A program made the position numbers and the translations under genes. A stretch of 64,000 nt of DNA, taken from positions 1-64,000 of the forward strand of contig NZ_CP132745.1 in NCBI RefSeq assembly GCF_037477895.1. Direction: 5' to 3'. This document shows positions 25,779 through 37,500 of the stretch, piece after piece. Position 1 is the stretch's first letter, and each line of letters opens with the position of its first letter. The notes beneath the pieces were generated by a model. That model searched no databases and had not been told where the DNA came from. It was given only the letters and a program-made list of their open reading frames with translations. Source of the stretch: Mycetohabitans endofungorum (lineage in GTDB: Bacteria > Pseudomonadota > Gammaproteobacteria > Burkholderiales > Burkholderiaceae).

Positions 25779-27137
25779 TTAATCTGGCGGACTTCTGAGC
25801 CAGCACGCACTGCCTTGGATTCGCGCCTGGGCTGGTTTGGAAAACTGGTTGGCTTTCATAAAGCGCGTGATCTCACCCATTGCCACTTTCCATTGGCGAT
25901 TGTTCAGGTGCCATAGCACTCCATTGGCCCGAAGCTCGCTCAGTACCTCCCATAAAGTGGCTTCACCCGCCCCGTTCAGTAGATTCAATCCCTGCTGCCA
26001 TCCCCGCTTGGCTAGCGTGTCATTGATGAAATAGGTACTTCTAATGAACCCGACTGCTGCTTGCTTGCGCTGCGCCGTCGGCACGCGCGTCAAATAGCGT
26101 TCAAGCAACGCCAGCTCTTGCGCTTGTCGCTTAGGTGAAAAGCTACCCAGTCCTTCAGGCAAACGCTGCAGCGCGATCCCCCATTGGTCGTCAGGCAGCG
26201 ACAGCGCCCAATCGCGCATTTGCGCATACCACGCGGATCGCTCCGCTTCCGGAAAGCGCCACACGTAACTTGCTAACGCGCCAACCGATGCGCCTTGATG
26301 AGAGGGGGGCAAGCGTAACGCGTAGTCATGTAAGAGCGTATAAAGCTCAATGACGCGCGGGTCTGCTTGGTTAAATTTATTTAGTAAACGGACCAGTGTG
26401 GGAATGATCTGCGCTTGCTCGGCTACGCTCAACGACGGCAGCCGTGCCAGAATCTTGTAATACCACTGAGCAAACTCAGGGGTCTCAGGTGTGTCGAGTG
26501 AAAAATTCGACAGTCCAAGCGCCAGTTCTGGCCACACATTGTCCTGTCCGGGCTCACGCTGTTCGGCCAGCGCGTAGGCAAAGTCAAACAGTTCCATCCA
26601 TTCGCGCTCATAGGTGAAATCCCGGTGCATGAGCAACAGCGCTTTTTGTATCTGCACGCCGTCTTGCGGGATACGCTGCGCGGCTGCGAATAAACGCTTA
26701 AATACGCGGGTGCGCCCGGCCTCCAACGTTTTCAAACGTTGGCACAGCGCGTCCAGGGGGTCGGCGTACTGCGCTGGATCAGCGAACGTGCCGTCCATCT
26801 CATCGAGCAGGCGGTGGATCGACTGAAAGGTCACCGCTTGTTTTGCTCGTTGCCAATAGCTATGAACAAGGCGTCGAGTCTGCATCGCATGATACGTGCG
26901 CCGGTCAACGGTGGCAAATGGCATCACGTCTTGGACGGGCACGTAGTCACCAATGCGCGCGATGATTTCGGTCGGCAGGTCCTGGTAGGTGGTGGGCCGC
27001 TTGGCCGATGGGTTTGCCCACGCGGCGCTGGGTAGCTGCGGTGGCGGTGGTGCCGACGCGGCGGGTGTCGGGCGAGCCTCTAACGCGCAGATATAGGCCT
27101 GATAGTCGTTTAAAGCGGCATTCAGATCGAAGTCCAT
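25779..27137 (-). CDS. F-box domain protein, candidate effector (paralogue 2)
   Basis: Protein of 452 residues, about half identical to paralogue 1 over its whole length by eye. N-terminal MDFDLNAALNDYQAYICALE, a Pro/Ala/Ser linker, then the F-box at about residues 54-94: DLPTEIIARIGDYVPVQDVM and FATVDRRTYHAMQTRRLVHS. The C-terminal helical domain keeps the LPPSHQGASVGALA and LPDDQWGIALQRLPEGL segments. Divergence between the copies is concentrated in the C-terminal part (residues about 120-350), as expected if the target-binding face evolves fast. No ribosome site is clear and no signal peptide is visible; if exported, a type III or similar route would be needed, which is inference. Both copies are intact while neighbouring DNA is decaying, which suggests selection. 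Confidence 0.75.
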   Translation of the reverse strand: MDFDLNAALNDYQAYICALEARPTPAASAPPPPQLPSAAWANPSAKRPTTYQDLPTEIIARIGDYVPVQDVMPFATVDRRTYHAMQTRRLVHSYWQRAKQAVTFQSIHRLLDEMDGTFADPAQYADPLDALCQRLKTLEAGRTRVFKRLFAAAQRIPQDGVQIQKALLLMHRDFTYEREWMELFDFAYALAEQREPGQDNVWPELALGLSNFSLDTPETPEFAQWYYKILARLPSLSVAEQAQIIPTLVRLLNKFNQADPRVIELYTLLHDYALRLPPSHQGASVGALASYVWRFPEAERSAWYAQMRDWALSLPDDQWGIALQRLPEGLGSFSPKRQAQELALLERYLTRVPTAQRKQAAVGFIRSTYFINDTLAKRGWQQGLNLLNGAGEATLWEVLSELRANGVLWHLNNRQWKVAMGEITRFMKANQFSKPAQARIQGSACWLRSPPD

Positions 27138-27463
27138 CGACAAGCTCAGCAAGAAGTAAAGAAGACACCACGCGTAGCAAGGTTGCGCATCAGGTTAGCG
27201 AAAAGTAGGCACAGGCGCGCAACGATACTTCACAAGCGCGAGATTTCTGGCGGACAACATAAGCCGGCGGATAAGTCGCGACAGGCGGGCGATGCAAGCG
27301 GGCAACGACAGGGGGCATCGGCCGGGCAATAACTCAATGTGCGTGGCATGTAAGGTCGTTTTCTCCAAGCGGATCAGTCGCTGCGCCCCATCCCGCACCA
27401 CCCCACGCTTGATTCCTTGACACGGCGCCAGCCCTCACTCCTTGCGCCGTGGGACGATAAACT
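27138..27463. other. Upstream region of second F-box gene
   Basis: Related to the 24857-25080 stretch upstream of the first F-box gene (weakly alignable, including a shared GAGCTT before the start codon). No convincing hrp-type box with TTCG-N16-TTCG spacing was found by eye. Confidence 0.4.
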
Positions 27464-28027
<564 letters not shown>

Positions 28028-28398
28028 CGGGGGCCGAATCTGGCAGGCTCATCACTGCCCCTCCTTGTAAACGCGAATTGAGCTCAAACAATTGTTCTGG
28101 CTTTCGATGAGCGGCTTGGCTCGTGCGCCTTTACTGGGTTACGGGCTGTGTTAACCCTAGGGGATGTCAGACTGCACGAGCCTCGCCAAACCGACACCAA
28201 CACCGACGGCAGATTGATGGACGATGCGCTTGCGGCACACTGCAGAGCTTACCGTGGCTAAGGCTGCGCGTTACCCGCCGTATATCCATTGCCCACAAGC
28301 TTCACCGCTTTTACTATCAAGAAAAGAAACACTCATTTCTAAGATACAAGGGCAGCGGAGACAGTTGCGAAACGCAGTCCGCCAAGCCGGCAAAACCT
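28028..28398. other. Intergenic region without recognisable gene
   Basis: It has short frames on the plus strand (AELTVAKAARYPPYI and similar), but no start or family. It may contain more of the IS110 end region near 28030-28075. Confidence 0.35.
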
Positions 28399-29640
28399 TT
28401 AACGCCGGGGCTCCAAATTTAAGGGTCCGTATTGATCATTGATCGGCGCCGTCGGTTCGTCGTCGATTGAAGCCGCAGCATTGGTATCAGCAGGTGGTCG
28501 CACGGGCGCCGGACGCGTAGCCGCGGTGGCCGGCCGGATCGGTTGCGGGGACGGTAGCGCGACGGCCCGGGCCGTCAATGCCGCGGTTGCTTCGGCGGCG
28601 GATGGCGGGGCATGCGGACCGGTTGCATCGGCTGCATACGGCACGTCGGCCGACGGGCGGGGCGCGGCCGCGGCGGTCGAAGGGGCCGTCTGTATGCCAT
28701 AGACAACCGGCGGCTGCGTTGGATCGACGTGAGCGGCTTGCGGCGGCAGTGGCGTGATTGCCTCCTGTGTCAAAGCGTCGGTTGCCGCGCGTGCCTCGGC
28801 GCGGGACACACTCGGCGTGTCGGCGAGTGGCTGCATCGGCTTGGTCGACACAGCGGCGGCCACCGCATGTTGGGCGGGATGTGCCCCGACCGGTACAGTG
28901 TGCCCGTCGGTGTCTTGCGTCTCCGGGGCGATAGCTTTGCGCACCTTTGCATGGCGTGCTCGCGGTAGGCTGCGCTGCACAGCGCCCGAATCCGTGCTCG
29001 CGGGACTCGCGCTGCGTGCTGGCGGTATGCGCGCGAATGCCACAGTATCGGATGCCTGCATGCGCGCTTGCGGCGACGGCAAGGTGCTTGACGGTGTCGT
29101 GACGGCCTGCTGCGGTGCTTGTGCACCCAAGCGAGCGGTATGGCTTGCAAGCGTGGCAGCATCGAACAATGGGACGGTGCTGGCGCTCATATTGGATTGC
29201 GTCAGCGCCTCACGGCGCACGATATCGGCATACCGGTGCGGCTCCGACGACGTCTTGTCCTGGTAGAGCTGGCTGATTGTTACCCCCAAAGCGCCGGCGC
29301 CCAGCACCAGCAAGGCGGCGAGTGCGACTATGTGGCGTCGCGCGAGTGGAGCACGTTGCAGGCCGGTCCACGGCGGCGTAACGAACGATGGCGGCGTGGC
29401 ATCGAACGAGCGTGCCGTGGCGTACGCCGGTTCAGTCCCTTGTTGTCGTCGCGCGTAGTAGGAACTCTCGTCGTTTGCCGTTGAGTCGGCGTGCGAGCGG
29501 GTAGCGGCGGCGCGGGTTCTTGCTGGTCCCAGCCGGGGCTCAATTCTGCGCGTGATGCGCACCTGTTTGCTGCTGCGCGCCGATCCCCGTCTATTGAAGC
29601 CCGGCGCCACGCCATGGGGCGTTTTTAATCTGGCGCTCAT
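28399..29640 (-). CDS. Ala/Pro-rich single-pass membrane protein of unknown function
   Basis: Protein of 413 residues from ATG 29640. A basic N-terminal cytoplasmic part (about residues 1-104, with many Arg, Ser, Thr) leads to one hydrophobic helix (HIVALAALLVLGAGALGVTI, about residues 103-122). The remaining 290 residues are low complexity, dominated by Ala, Pro, Thr and Ser, ending NDQYGPLNLEPRR. This is the topology of a periplasm- or surface-directed linker protein, such as cell-envelope or secretion-associated proteins, but I recognise no domain. It is followed on the same strand, further left, by IS remnants, and preceded by the CBS-domain gene. Confidence 0.65.
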   Translation of the reverse strand: MSARLKTPHGVAPGFNRRGSARSSKQVRITRRIEPRLGPARTRAAATRSHADSTANDESSYYARRQQGTEPAYATARSFDATPPSFVTPPWTGLQRAPLARRHIVALAALLVLGAGALGVTISQLYQDKTSSEPHRYADIVRREALTQSNMSASTVPLFDAATLASHTARLGAQAPQQAVTTPSSTLPSPQARMQASDTVAFARIPPARSASPASTDSGAVQRSLPRARHAKVRKAIAPETQDTDGHTVPVGAHPAQHAVAAAVSTKPMQPLADTPSVSRAEARAATDALTQEAITPLPPQAAHVDPTQPPVVYGIQTAPSTAAAAPRPSADVPYAADATGPHAPPSAAEATAALTARAVALPSPQPIRPATAATRPAPVRPPADTNAAASIDDEPTAPINDQYGPLNLEPRR

Positions 29641-29790
29641 GGTCTTGGTGGTGACAGTCCGTGAATTAGCCGATCTTAGAGGGGCGATTCAGGGTTTTAT
29701 GTGCGGGCGCGCACATTGCTGCGGCGCGCTGGCGCATCCACGCGCGCTCACGCGATGGACCATTTCGCAAGCTAGTCCACGCGCGCGAGT

Positions 29791-30231
29791 CTATGCGCGC
29801 TCGCCGCGGATGTAGAGCTCCAACTGTTGGATCGTAAACGCCTGGTCGGAGATGATGCTCTTAACCAAGTCGCCGATCGAAATCATGCCGACGAGCCGTC
29901 CTCCGTCGATAACAGGCAGATGCCGTAGACGTTGCTCGGTAACCAGGGCCATGCAGCTTTGCGCACTGTCCTCCGGGCGCACGTAACGGACTTCACGGGT
30001 CATAATGTCACGCACTGATGTGGCCTTCGAGGAGCGGTCCATCAACACGATCTTGCGGGCGTAGTCGCGCTCGGTGACGATGCCGACAATCTTGCCGTCC
30101 TCGGTCACGACCAGCGCGCCGATTTGCTTCTCAGCCATACGCTTCATTGCATCGTAGACCAGTGCTGACGCGCCGATCGTGTGCACGGTAGCGTCCGGCT
30201 TGCTCTTCAAGATCTGTGCAACGGTAGCCAT
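29791..30231 (-). CDS. CBS-domain protein
   Basis: Protein of 146 residues consisting of two CBS motifs: VYDAMKRMAEKQIGALVVTE with GKIVGIVTERDYARKIVL (about residues 26-63), and VRDIMTREVRYVRPEDSAQS with RLRHLPVIDGGRLVGMISIG (about residues 73-121). CBS pairs bind adenosyl ligands and sense energy state. Stand-alone proteins of this kind are common in Burkholderia and of unclear role. Start ATG 30231 after a good AAGGAG. Length is normal. Confidence 0.92.
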   Translation of the reverse strand: MATVAQILKSKPDATVHTIGASALVYDAMKRMAEKQIGALVVTEDGKIVGIVTERDYARKIVLMDRSSKATSVRDIMTREVRYVRPEDSAQSCMALVTEQRLRHLPVIDGGRLVGMISIGDLVKSIISDQAFTIQQLELYIRGERA

Positions 30232-30589
30232 CGGATGCTCTCCTTGCGCTGGCATGGGCACGCGGCAGGATCGAATGCGCCGTCCGCGCGGACAGTGGGG
30301 CGCCAACAAAGTGTATGTTACATACAAGTATAGGACACAGTATCGGCAGGCACGCGTGTGCGGCAGCGCGGGCGTTGCGCGGCGCCGGGGAAGGCTGTCG
30401 TCACTGGATGGCACCCGTCGGCGTCCTGGCAGCGGGCGAGCCCGATAGGGCTGGCGGCGGCGCAGCGGGCACGGGCGGAAGTGGCAACACCGGCGTGGCA
30501 GGGGCAGTGCGGATCGGCGCCGTCGCGCCGGCGCCAGGCGTGTCACTGTGCGTCGCGGGCTGCATCTGCATCGCGGGCTGCATCGCGCG
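30232..30589. other. Intergenic, Pro/Ala-rich shadow frames
   Basis: The minus-strand frame at 30401-30583 is a short Pro/Ala-rich run without a ribosome site. Promoter of the CBS gene expected near 30245-30330, where GC falls (TATGTTACATACAAGTATAG). Confidence 0.35.
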
Positions 30590-30760
30590 TCAGTACCGTA
30601 TGAACTGCTTGAAATTCACGCCAGCCTCCCACGGATTCGGCGGGCATCCAAGCATATTGTTGCACTGCGCGGAAAAACCGATGGTCGCCGAGCCGTCGTT
30701 GTTCGGCGTTTTCGTGATCACATAGGCGAGATCGCGACGCATTTGCTGCCCAACAAGCAG
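30590..30760 (-). pseudogene. 3' fragment of an unidentified gene
   Basis: Read on the minus strand: RRDLAYVITKTPNNDGSATIG, then FSAQCNNMLGCPPNPWEAGV and a stop after FKQFIRY at 30590. This is well-formed coding sequence with two Cys, but it lacks an N-terminus. I do not recognise the family. Confidence 0.35.
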
Positions 30761-30834
30761 TCTCAGCTAAGAGCGTGCCAGGCCTCGTTGATAGATTGGC
30801 ACAGTGGCGAACCGCAATGGCTTGCCTTCGGCTG

Positions 30835-31479
30835 TTTGTTGCAAGTTTTGGCTTTATCGATGTATTCGTTCAAGACTTGTCGTTTAAGCAGAAATAATGG
30901 ACTTAAGTGCATTACGATGGGCGCCTTTCAACCAAGCGCTAAGCGACGCGATTCCCTGAATCTTTTATAACGGCTCCTGACAGTTGGGCACAGTGATTGC
31001 GGCATGTGAAGCAGTTAACGTCGAGCTGCTGGGTCAGGGAACGGGTGCGTTGCCATAGCCGTATGGCTAAATAAAAGTGATGTCTGGAGAAAAAAAGAAG
31101 GAGTACTCCAGTATTGAATCCAATGACGCCGCGCTTGTGCGATGCACTGGCTTGCCCTGTTCTTTTTAACTGTCTTGCTTGACCGACTGTAATGCCAATC
31201 CGCGCAGCCTCACGCGCGCTATGCCCAGTGTTTTCGCTAAAGCTGGCATCAATTGGCCGTGGCGTGATCACTGGTCGGCCAAGTGCCGCGAACGGCGCAC
31301 TGACGCGTGCCGATGAGTGGCCTTGATCGCCGCAGTGCATGGCTAAGAATTGCACGCGACGTGTCATAAAAGCCGTAGTGGTTCCCGACGAGCAACGATA
31401 GGTTCTGATTGCGTCGTCGTATCATTTTGTACGCCTATTAAATATCAGGCTGCTCGGCCGCCTGAATCGGAGCTTTATT
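30835..31479 (+). promoter_or_regulatory. NRPS1 leader region, homologous to the NRPS2 leader
   Basis: Alignable over most of its length with 52775-53403. Blocks of near identity include TCGTTCAAGA at about 30868, GGGTGCGTTGCCATAGCCGT at about 31042 and CGTGTCATAAAAGCCG at about 31360. It ends in GGAG (31469-31472), seven bases before the ATG. A promoter is expected but I cannot pick one. The minus-strand frame at 30939-31367 is not conserved in frame in the second copy. Confidence 0.7.
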
Positions 31480-34400
31480 ATGGATGCTAGCATCACGCCC
31501 GTTACCCAGCCGTTATCCAGTGCTCAAACGGAAATCTGGCTTGCGCAGCAGCTGCATCCAGACAGCCCTGTCTACAACATTGCGCAGTACACGGTGATCG
31601 AAGGCGAGATTGAGGCGGCCGTCTTTGAAGCGGCATTGCGACAGGTGATCGATGAGGCCGACACTTTGCGCTTGCAATTTGTCGACAGCGATCACGGGCT
31701 GCGGCAGAGGATTGGTGCACCCGTATGGTCAATGCCGGCGGTACTGGATCTCACGGCACAAGCCGATCCTGAAGCAGCGGCCCAGGCGTGGATGCAAGCC
31801 GATTATCAGCAACCGGTCAATCTGGTGCAGGGACCACTTTTTTGCTATGCGTTGCTGAAAGTGGCGCCCGCGCAATGGATTTGGTATCAGCGCTATCACC
31901 ATATCATGATGGATGGATATGGTCGGTATCTGATCGCCCAGCGCGTTGCGCACGTATATAGCGCGCTATGCGCGGGAACGGCGCCGGCGGCATGTGATTT
32001 TGGTTCGAGCCGACAGCTATTAGAGAGCGATGCGCAATATCAGACCTCCGCCCAGAGGGAAAAGGACGAAGCGTATTGGCTCAAGCACTGCACCAATTGG
32101 CCTGAGCCGGCGACGCTGGCAAGCCGCAGTGCCCCTGCTTTACAGCAGCGTCTGCGTCAGACGACTTACCTGTCCACCCAGGCGCTGGGTGACGCCGCGT
32201 CGGATGCTCGGCGGCTAGCACAGTTTATGATGGCAGCGATGGCTGTGTATCTTTATCGGTTCACGGGTGAGCAAGACATCGTATTGGGCCTTCCCGTCAA
32301 GGCCCGCTTCGGTGCCGACCGGCATATTCCTGGCATGAAATCCAATACATTGCCACTGCAACTCACCATGCGACCAGGGATGGACTTGTCGTCGCTCATG
32401 CAGCAGGCCGCGCAGGAGATGCAAAGCGGGCTGCGGCACCAACGCTACCCGAGTGAAGCGCTGCGGCGTCAACTTGAGCTGCCGCCTGGGCAGCGGCTGT
32501 TTGGTACCACGGTCAACGTGATGCCGTTTGACCACGATCTGTCGTTTGGTGGGTATTCGTCGACAAACCATAATTTGCTCAATGGTCCGGCTGAGGACCT
32601 GATGCTGGGCGTCTATTGGACTCCGGGCAGCCATCAATTACGGATTGACTTTGACGTCAATCCTGCCTGCTATACTGCGCAGGCGCTCGGCGCACATCAG
32701 CGTCGGTTTATCCGGTTCATGCAAGTGCTCGCTGCCGATGCCACGCAACCGATTGACAGTATCGATTTGCTCGATGCTGACGAGCGGCATCGGCTACTGG
32801 TCGAGTGGAATGCGACGCAGCGGGACTATCCGTCGCACTTATGCACCCACCAGTTGTTTGAGGCGCAGGTCGAGCGCACGCCCGAGGCGCCAGCGCTGGT
32901 CTATGAAGATCAAACGTTCAGTTATGCTGAGTTGAACGCACAAGCCAATCGCTTGGCACACCAGTTGATTGAGCTGGGTGTCAAGCCCGATACTCGGGTG
33001 GCGATCTGCGTGCAGCGCAGTCCTGCACTGATCGTGGGGCTGCTGGCGATTTTAAAGGCCGGGGGGGCGTATGTGCCGCTCGACCCAGCGTATCCGAGTG
33101 AGCGCTTGGCGTATATTCTCGCTGATGCGGCACCGGCGATTGTGCTGGCGGATGCGGCCGGGCGCGCTGCGTTGGACGACGCGGCGTTGGCTGAGTGCAC
33201 GATGCTCAATCCGGCCACCCTGCCGGCATTGCCGGACACGAATCCATCAGTAGCTGAGCTGACGGCCCGGCATCTGGCGTATGTAATCTATACGTCGGGC
33301 TCGACCGGCACCCCGAAGGGCGTGATGGTCGAGCATCGGGGCGTGGTGAACCTTGCTCTGGCGCAGATTGCTTGTTTTGGGGTGCAGCCAACCAGCCGCA
33401 TTTTGCAGTTTGTCTCGTTCAGTTTCGATGTAAGCGCCTCCGACATTTTTACAGCTTTAGGTTGCGGGGCAAGCTTGTATCTGTCTCCTGAGAGGGCTCG
33501 GCATGATCGAAACGGATTATGGAACTATTTGATCAGACATCAGATCACGCATGCCGCCTTACCCCCTGCGCTGCTTCAACATGGCGAGGGACTGCCCAAC
33601 CTGCATACACCTTTAACCCTGATTTTGGGAGGGGAAGCGCCCAGTGCAACGTTAGTTCGAGACTTGGCTGATCAAGGCACGGTCTTTAATGCCTACGGCC
33701 CCACGGAAACGACCGTTTGTGCCACAGCATGGCGTGGTGCACGTGACTTTAACGGTGAGGTCCCGATTGGCCGGCCGATTGCGAACACAAGGATTTATCT
33801 ACTGGACGCGCACGGGCAACCGGTGCCACTGGGTGCGGTCGGTGAATTGTATATTGGTGGTGCCGGGGTGGCACGTGGCTACCTGAACCGCCCGGCGCTA
33901 ACCGCTGAGCGCTTTGTGCCCGATCCGTTCTCGGCCGAGCCGGATGCCCGGCTGTACAAGACCGGGGATTTAGCGCGTTATCGACCGGACGGCAATCTGG
34001 AGTTTGTGGGGCGTAACGATGAGCAAGTCAAGATCCGCGGTTTCCGCATTGAGCCGGGTGAGATTGCAGCGTGCTTAACGGCGCACCCGCAGGTGCGTGA
34101 TGCGGTGGTGCTGGCAACCGGTGAGGGCTCGGCTAAGCGGCTCGTGGCGTATGTGCAGGCCGAAGCGGACGAGCCACTGGCGAGCACCTTGCGCGCACAG
34201 GTGGCGGCGAGTCTGCCCGAGTATATGGTGCCCAGTGCGTTTGTGCGGCTTGATGCGTGGCCCTTGACGCCCAACGGTAAGCTGGATCGGCGTGCGCTGC
34301 CCGCACCGGATGACGCGGCGCTCGCGCATCAAGCATATGAAGCGCCGCAAGGCGAGCTGGAGGCGACACTCGCGGCGATCTGGGTCGAGCTATTGGGTGT

Positions 34401-34560
34401 CGAACATGTGGGTCGGCACGACAGCTTCTTTGCGCTCGGGGGCCACTCGCTGCTGGCGGTGCGGTTGATGAACCGGGTGAGAATGCTAGGTGCCGACGTG
34501 CCGCTGACGACCTTGTTTGCGGCGCCCACATTGGCCGCGTTTGCCGCGGCGCTCGACGCC
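31480..34560 (+). other. NRPS1 module 1: starter-type C - A - T
   Basis: The C domain (residues about 8-430) carries HHIMMDG and an EntF-like WYQRYHH context. Adenylation pocket read by comparison with GrsA: D-V-S-A-I-G-A-V-C-K, which I cannot assign; a hydrophobic or aromatic residue is plausible. Carrier Ser 990. The carrier is followed by the NRV..LGADVP..TLFA type helix. Confidence 0.7.
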
Positions 34561-37500
34561 CACTGGCAACACGGCACCGAGATGCTGCCTGAGATCACGC
34601 CGGTGTCGCGCGAAGGCAGTTTGCCGCTGTCGTTCGCGCAGCAGCGGCTGTGGTTCCTCGCACAGCTCGATGGGGAGAGCGACACGTATCATATTCCGCT
34701 GGCGCTGCATGTGCGCGGGCCGCTTGATCGAGCGGCCTGGCAACAGGCATTGGATGCGCTGTTGGCGCGCCATGAAGCGCTGCGCTCGACGTTTGTGAGT
34801 GTCGAGGGTCAGCCACAGGTGCAATTGTTGCCGGCAGACACGGGCGTGCCGCTGCGCTGGCATGATTTGCGTGGGGTGCCGGAGGCGCAGGCGCAACTGG
34901 CACGCTTAAGTCACGAAGCCGCGCGCGCGCCATTCGATCTGGCGCAGGGTCCGTTGATCCACGCGTGCGGCATTCAATTGGCCGATGACGAACATGTGGT
35001 GCTGCTCACCCAGCACCATATTGTGTCGGATGGCTGGTCAATCGGGGTGCTGGTGCGCGAGTTGAGCGCGCTGTACGCGGCGAGCGTCGGGGCGCAAGCC
35101 GATCCGTTGCCGCCGCTAGTAGTTCAATATCCGGATTATGCGGCGTGGCAGCGACGGTGGCTCACGGGTGAGCGGCTGCAGACGCAAAGCGACTATTGGC
35201 GCGCCACACTCACGGACGCACCGGTGCTGCTGGAACTACCGACGGACCGGCCGCGCCCGGCGCAACAGTCATTTGCCGGCGCGCAGGTGCCGGTGCAGAT
35301 CGATGCATCCACCACGCAAGCGCTCAAGCGCTTAAGCGCGGAGCACGGTACGACGCTATTTATGACGGTGCTCGCCGCGTGGAGTGCGGTACTCGCGCGC
35401 CTGTCGGACCAACACGACGTGGTTATCGGCACGCCCAGCGCTAATCGTAACCACCGCCAGATCGAGCCATTGATTGGCTTTTTTGTCAATACGCTGGCGT
35501 TGCGCGTGGATTTGTCGGGCGAGCCCGATACGAGCGAATTGCTTGCGCGCGTGCGTCGCACGACGTTGGACGCCCAAGCACATCAGGATCTGCCGTTCGA
35601 GCAGGTCGTCGAGATCGTGCAGCCGCCGCGTCGACTCAATCACACGCCGCTGTTCCAGGTGATGTTGGCGTGGCAGAGCAATGAGCCAGGCGAGTGGCGT
35701 CTACCTGGGCTCACGGTCACGCCGGCTGAGCTCGATTATGATGTGGCAAAGTTCGATCTCGAGCTGAACGTGTCTGAGGCAGGTGACGAGGTCATCGGCA
35801 GCTTAGGGTATGCGACGACGCTATTCGAGCGATCCACGATCGAGCGGCACGTTGGATATCTACAGACGATGTTACGCGCCATGGTGGCTCGCCCACAGCA
35901 GCCGGTCGCAACGCTTCAGATACTGGGGCCGGACGAGCGTCAGTTGCTACTGCAGACATGGAATGCGACGCAGCAGGCGTATCCATCGCACTGGTGCGTG
36001 CACCAGTTATTTGAGGCGCAGGTCGAGCGCACGCCCGAGGCGACGGCGCTGGTGTTTGAGGACCAAACGTTCAGTTATGCGCAGCTGAACGCACAGGCCA
36101 ATCGCCTCGCGCACCAGTTGATCGAGTTAGGCGTTAAGCCTGATACCCGGGTGGCAATCTGTGTGCAGCGTAGTGCCGCGCTGCTCGTCGGGGCGCTGGC
36201 GATTTTAAAAGCGGGTGGCGCGTATGTACCGCTCGATCCCAGCTATCCAGGCGAGCGCTTGGCGCACATCCTCGCCGATGCGGCACCGGCGATTGTGCTC
36301 GCCGATGCGGCCGGGCGCGCTGTGTTGGGCGAGGCGGCGCTCGCGTCCTGCACGGTGCTCGATCCAGCCATCCTGTCGGCGTTGCCGGACACGAATCCGT
36401 CGGTAGCCGAGCTGAAGGCTCGGCATCTGGCGTATGTGATCTATACGTCGGGCTCGACCGGTATGCCCAAAGGGGTGATGGTCGAGCATCGGGGCGTGGT
36501 GAACCTTGCTCTGGCGCAGATCGCCTGTTTTGGAGTGCAGCCAACCAGCCACATTGTGCAGTTTGCGTCGTTCAGCTTTGATGCAAGTGCATCCGAAATC
36601 TTGATGGCCCTTGGCAGCGGTGCAGCGTTGTATCTGCCCCCCGAGGCGGCCCGGCAGGATCGGCAGGCTCTGTGGGACTATTTGGCAAGCCATGCGATTA
36701 CGCACGCAACTTTACCGCCTGCCCTGCTTCAACATGGCGTAGATTCGGCCAGCCTTGGTCCGTCCTTGACACTGATTTTGGCAGGTGAAGCACCCAGTGC
36801 AACGTTGGTTCGAGACTTGGCCGAGCAGGGCACGGTCTTGAATGCCTACGGCCCCACGGAGACGACCGTTTGTGCCACAGCATGGCGTGGTGCACGTGAC
36901 TTTAATGGTGAGGTCCCGATTGGCCGGCCGATTGCGAATACAAGGATTTATCTACTGGACGCGCACGGCCAGCCAGTGCCACTGGGTGCGGTCGGCGAGT
37001 TGTATATTGGTGGCGCCGGGGTCGCACGGGGCTATCTGAACCGCCCGGAGTTGACCGCTGAGCGCTTTGTGCCGGATCCGTTCTCCGATGACGCGGGTGC
37101 ACGGCTGTATAAGACCGGGGATGTGGCGCGTTATTTACCCGACGGCAATCTAGAATTTTTGGGGCGCAACGATGAGCAAGTGAAGATCCGCGGCTTTCGG
37201 ATTGAACCGGGTGAGATCGAAGCATGCTTAACGGCGCACCCACAGGTGCGTGATGCGGTGGTGCTGGCAACCGGTGAAGGCCAGAATAAACGTCTGGTCG
37301 CGTATGTGGTGGCCGATCCCGATGATGCACTGGCGAGCACGCTGCGCGCGCAGGTGGCGGCGAGGCTGCCTGAGTATATGGTGCCCAGTGCGTTTGTGCG
37401 GCTCGATGCGTTTCCGCTGACACCGAACGGCAAGCTCGATCGGCGTGCACTGCCTGAGCCGGACGCTGACGCGCTCGCGCATCAAGCGTATGAAGCGCCG

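Noticed and set aside
30939..31367. A 142-codon minus-strand gene in the NRPS1 leader
   Set aside because: The duplicated NRPS2 leader breaks this frame into different frames with stops, so the leader is conserved as DNA rather than as protein.
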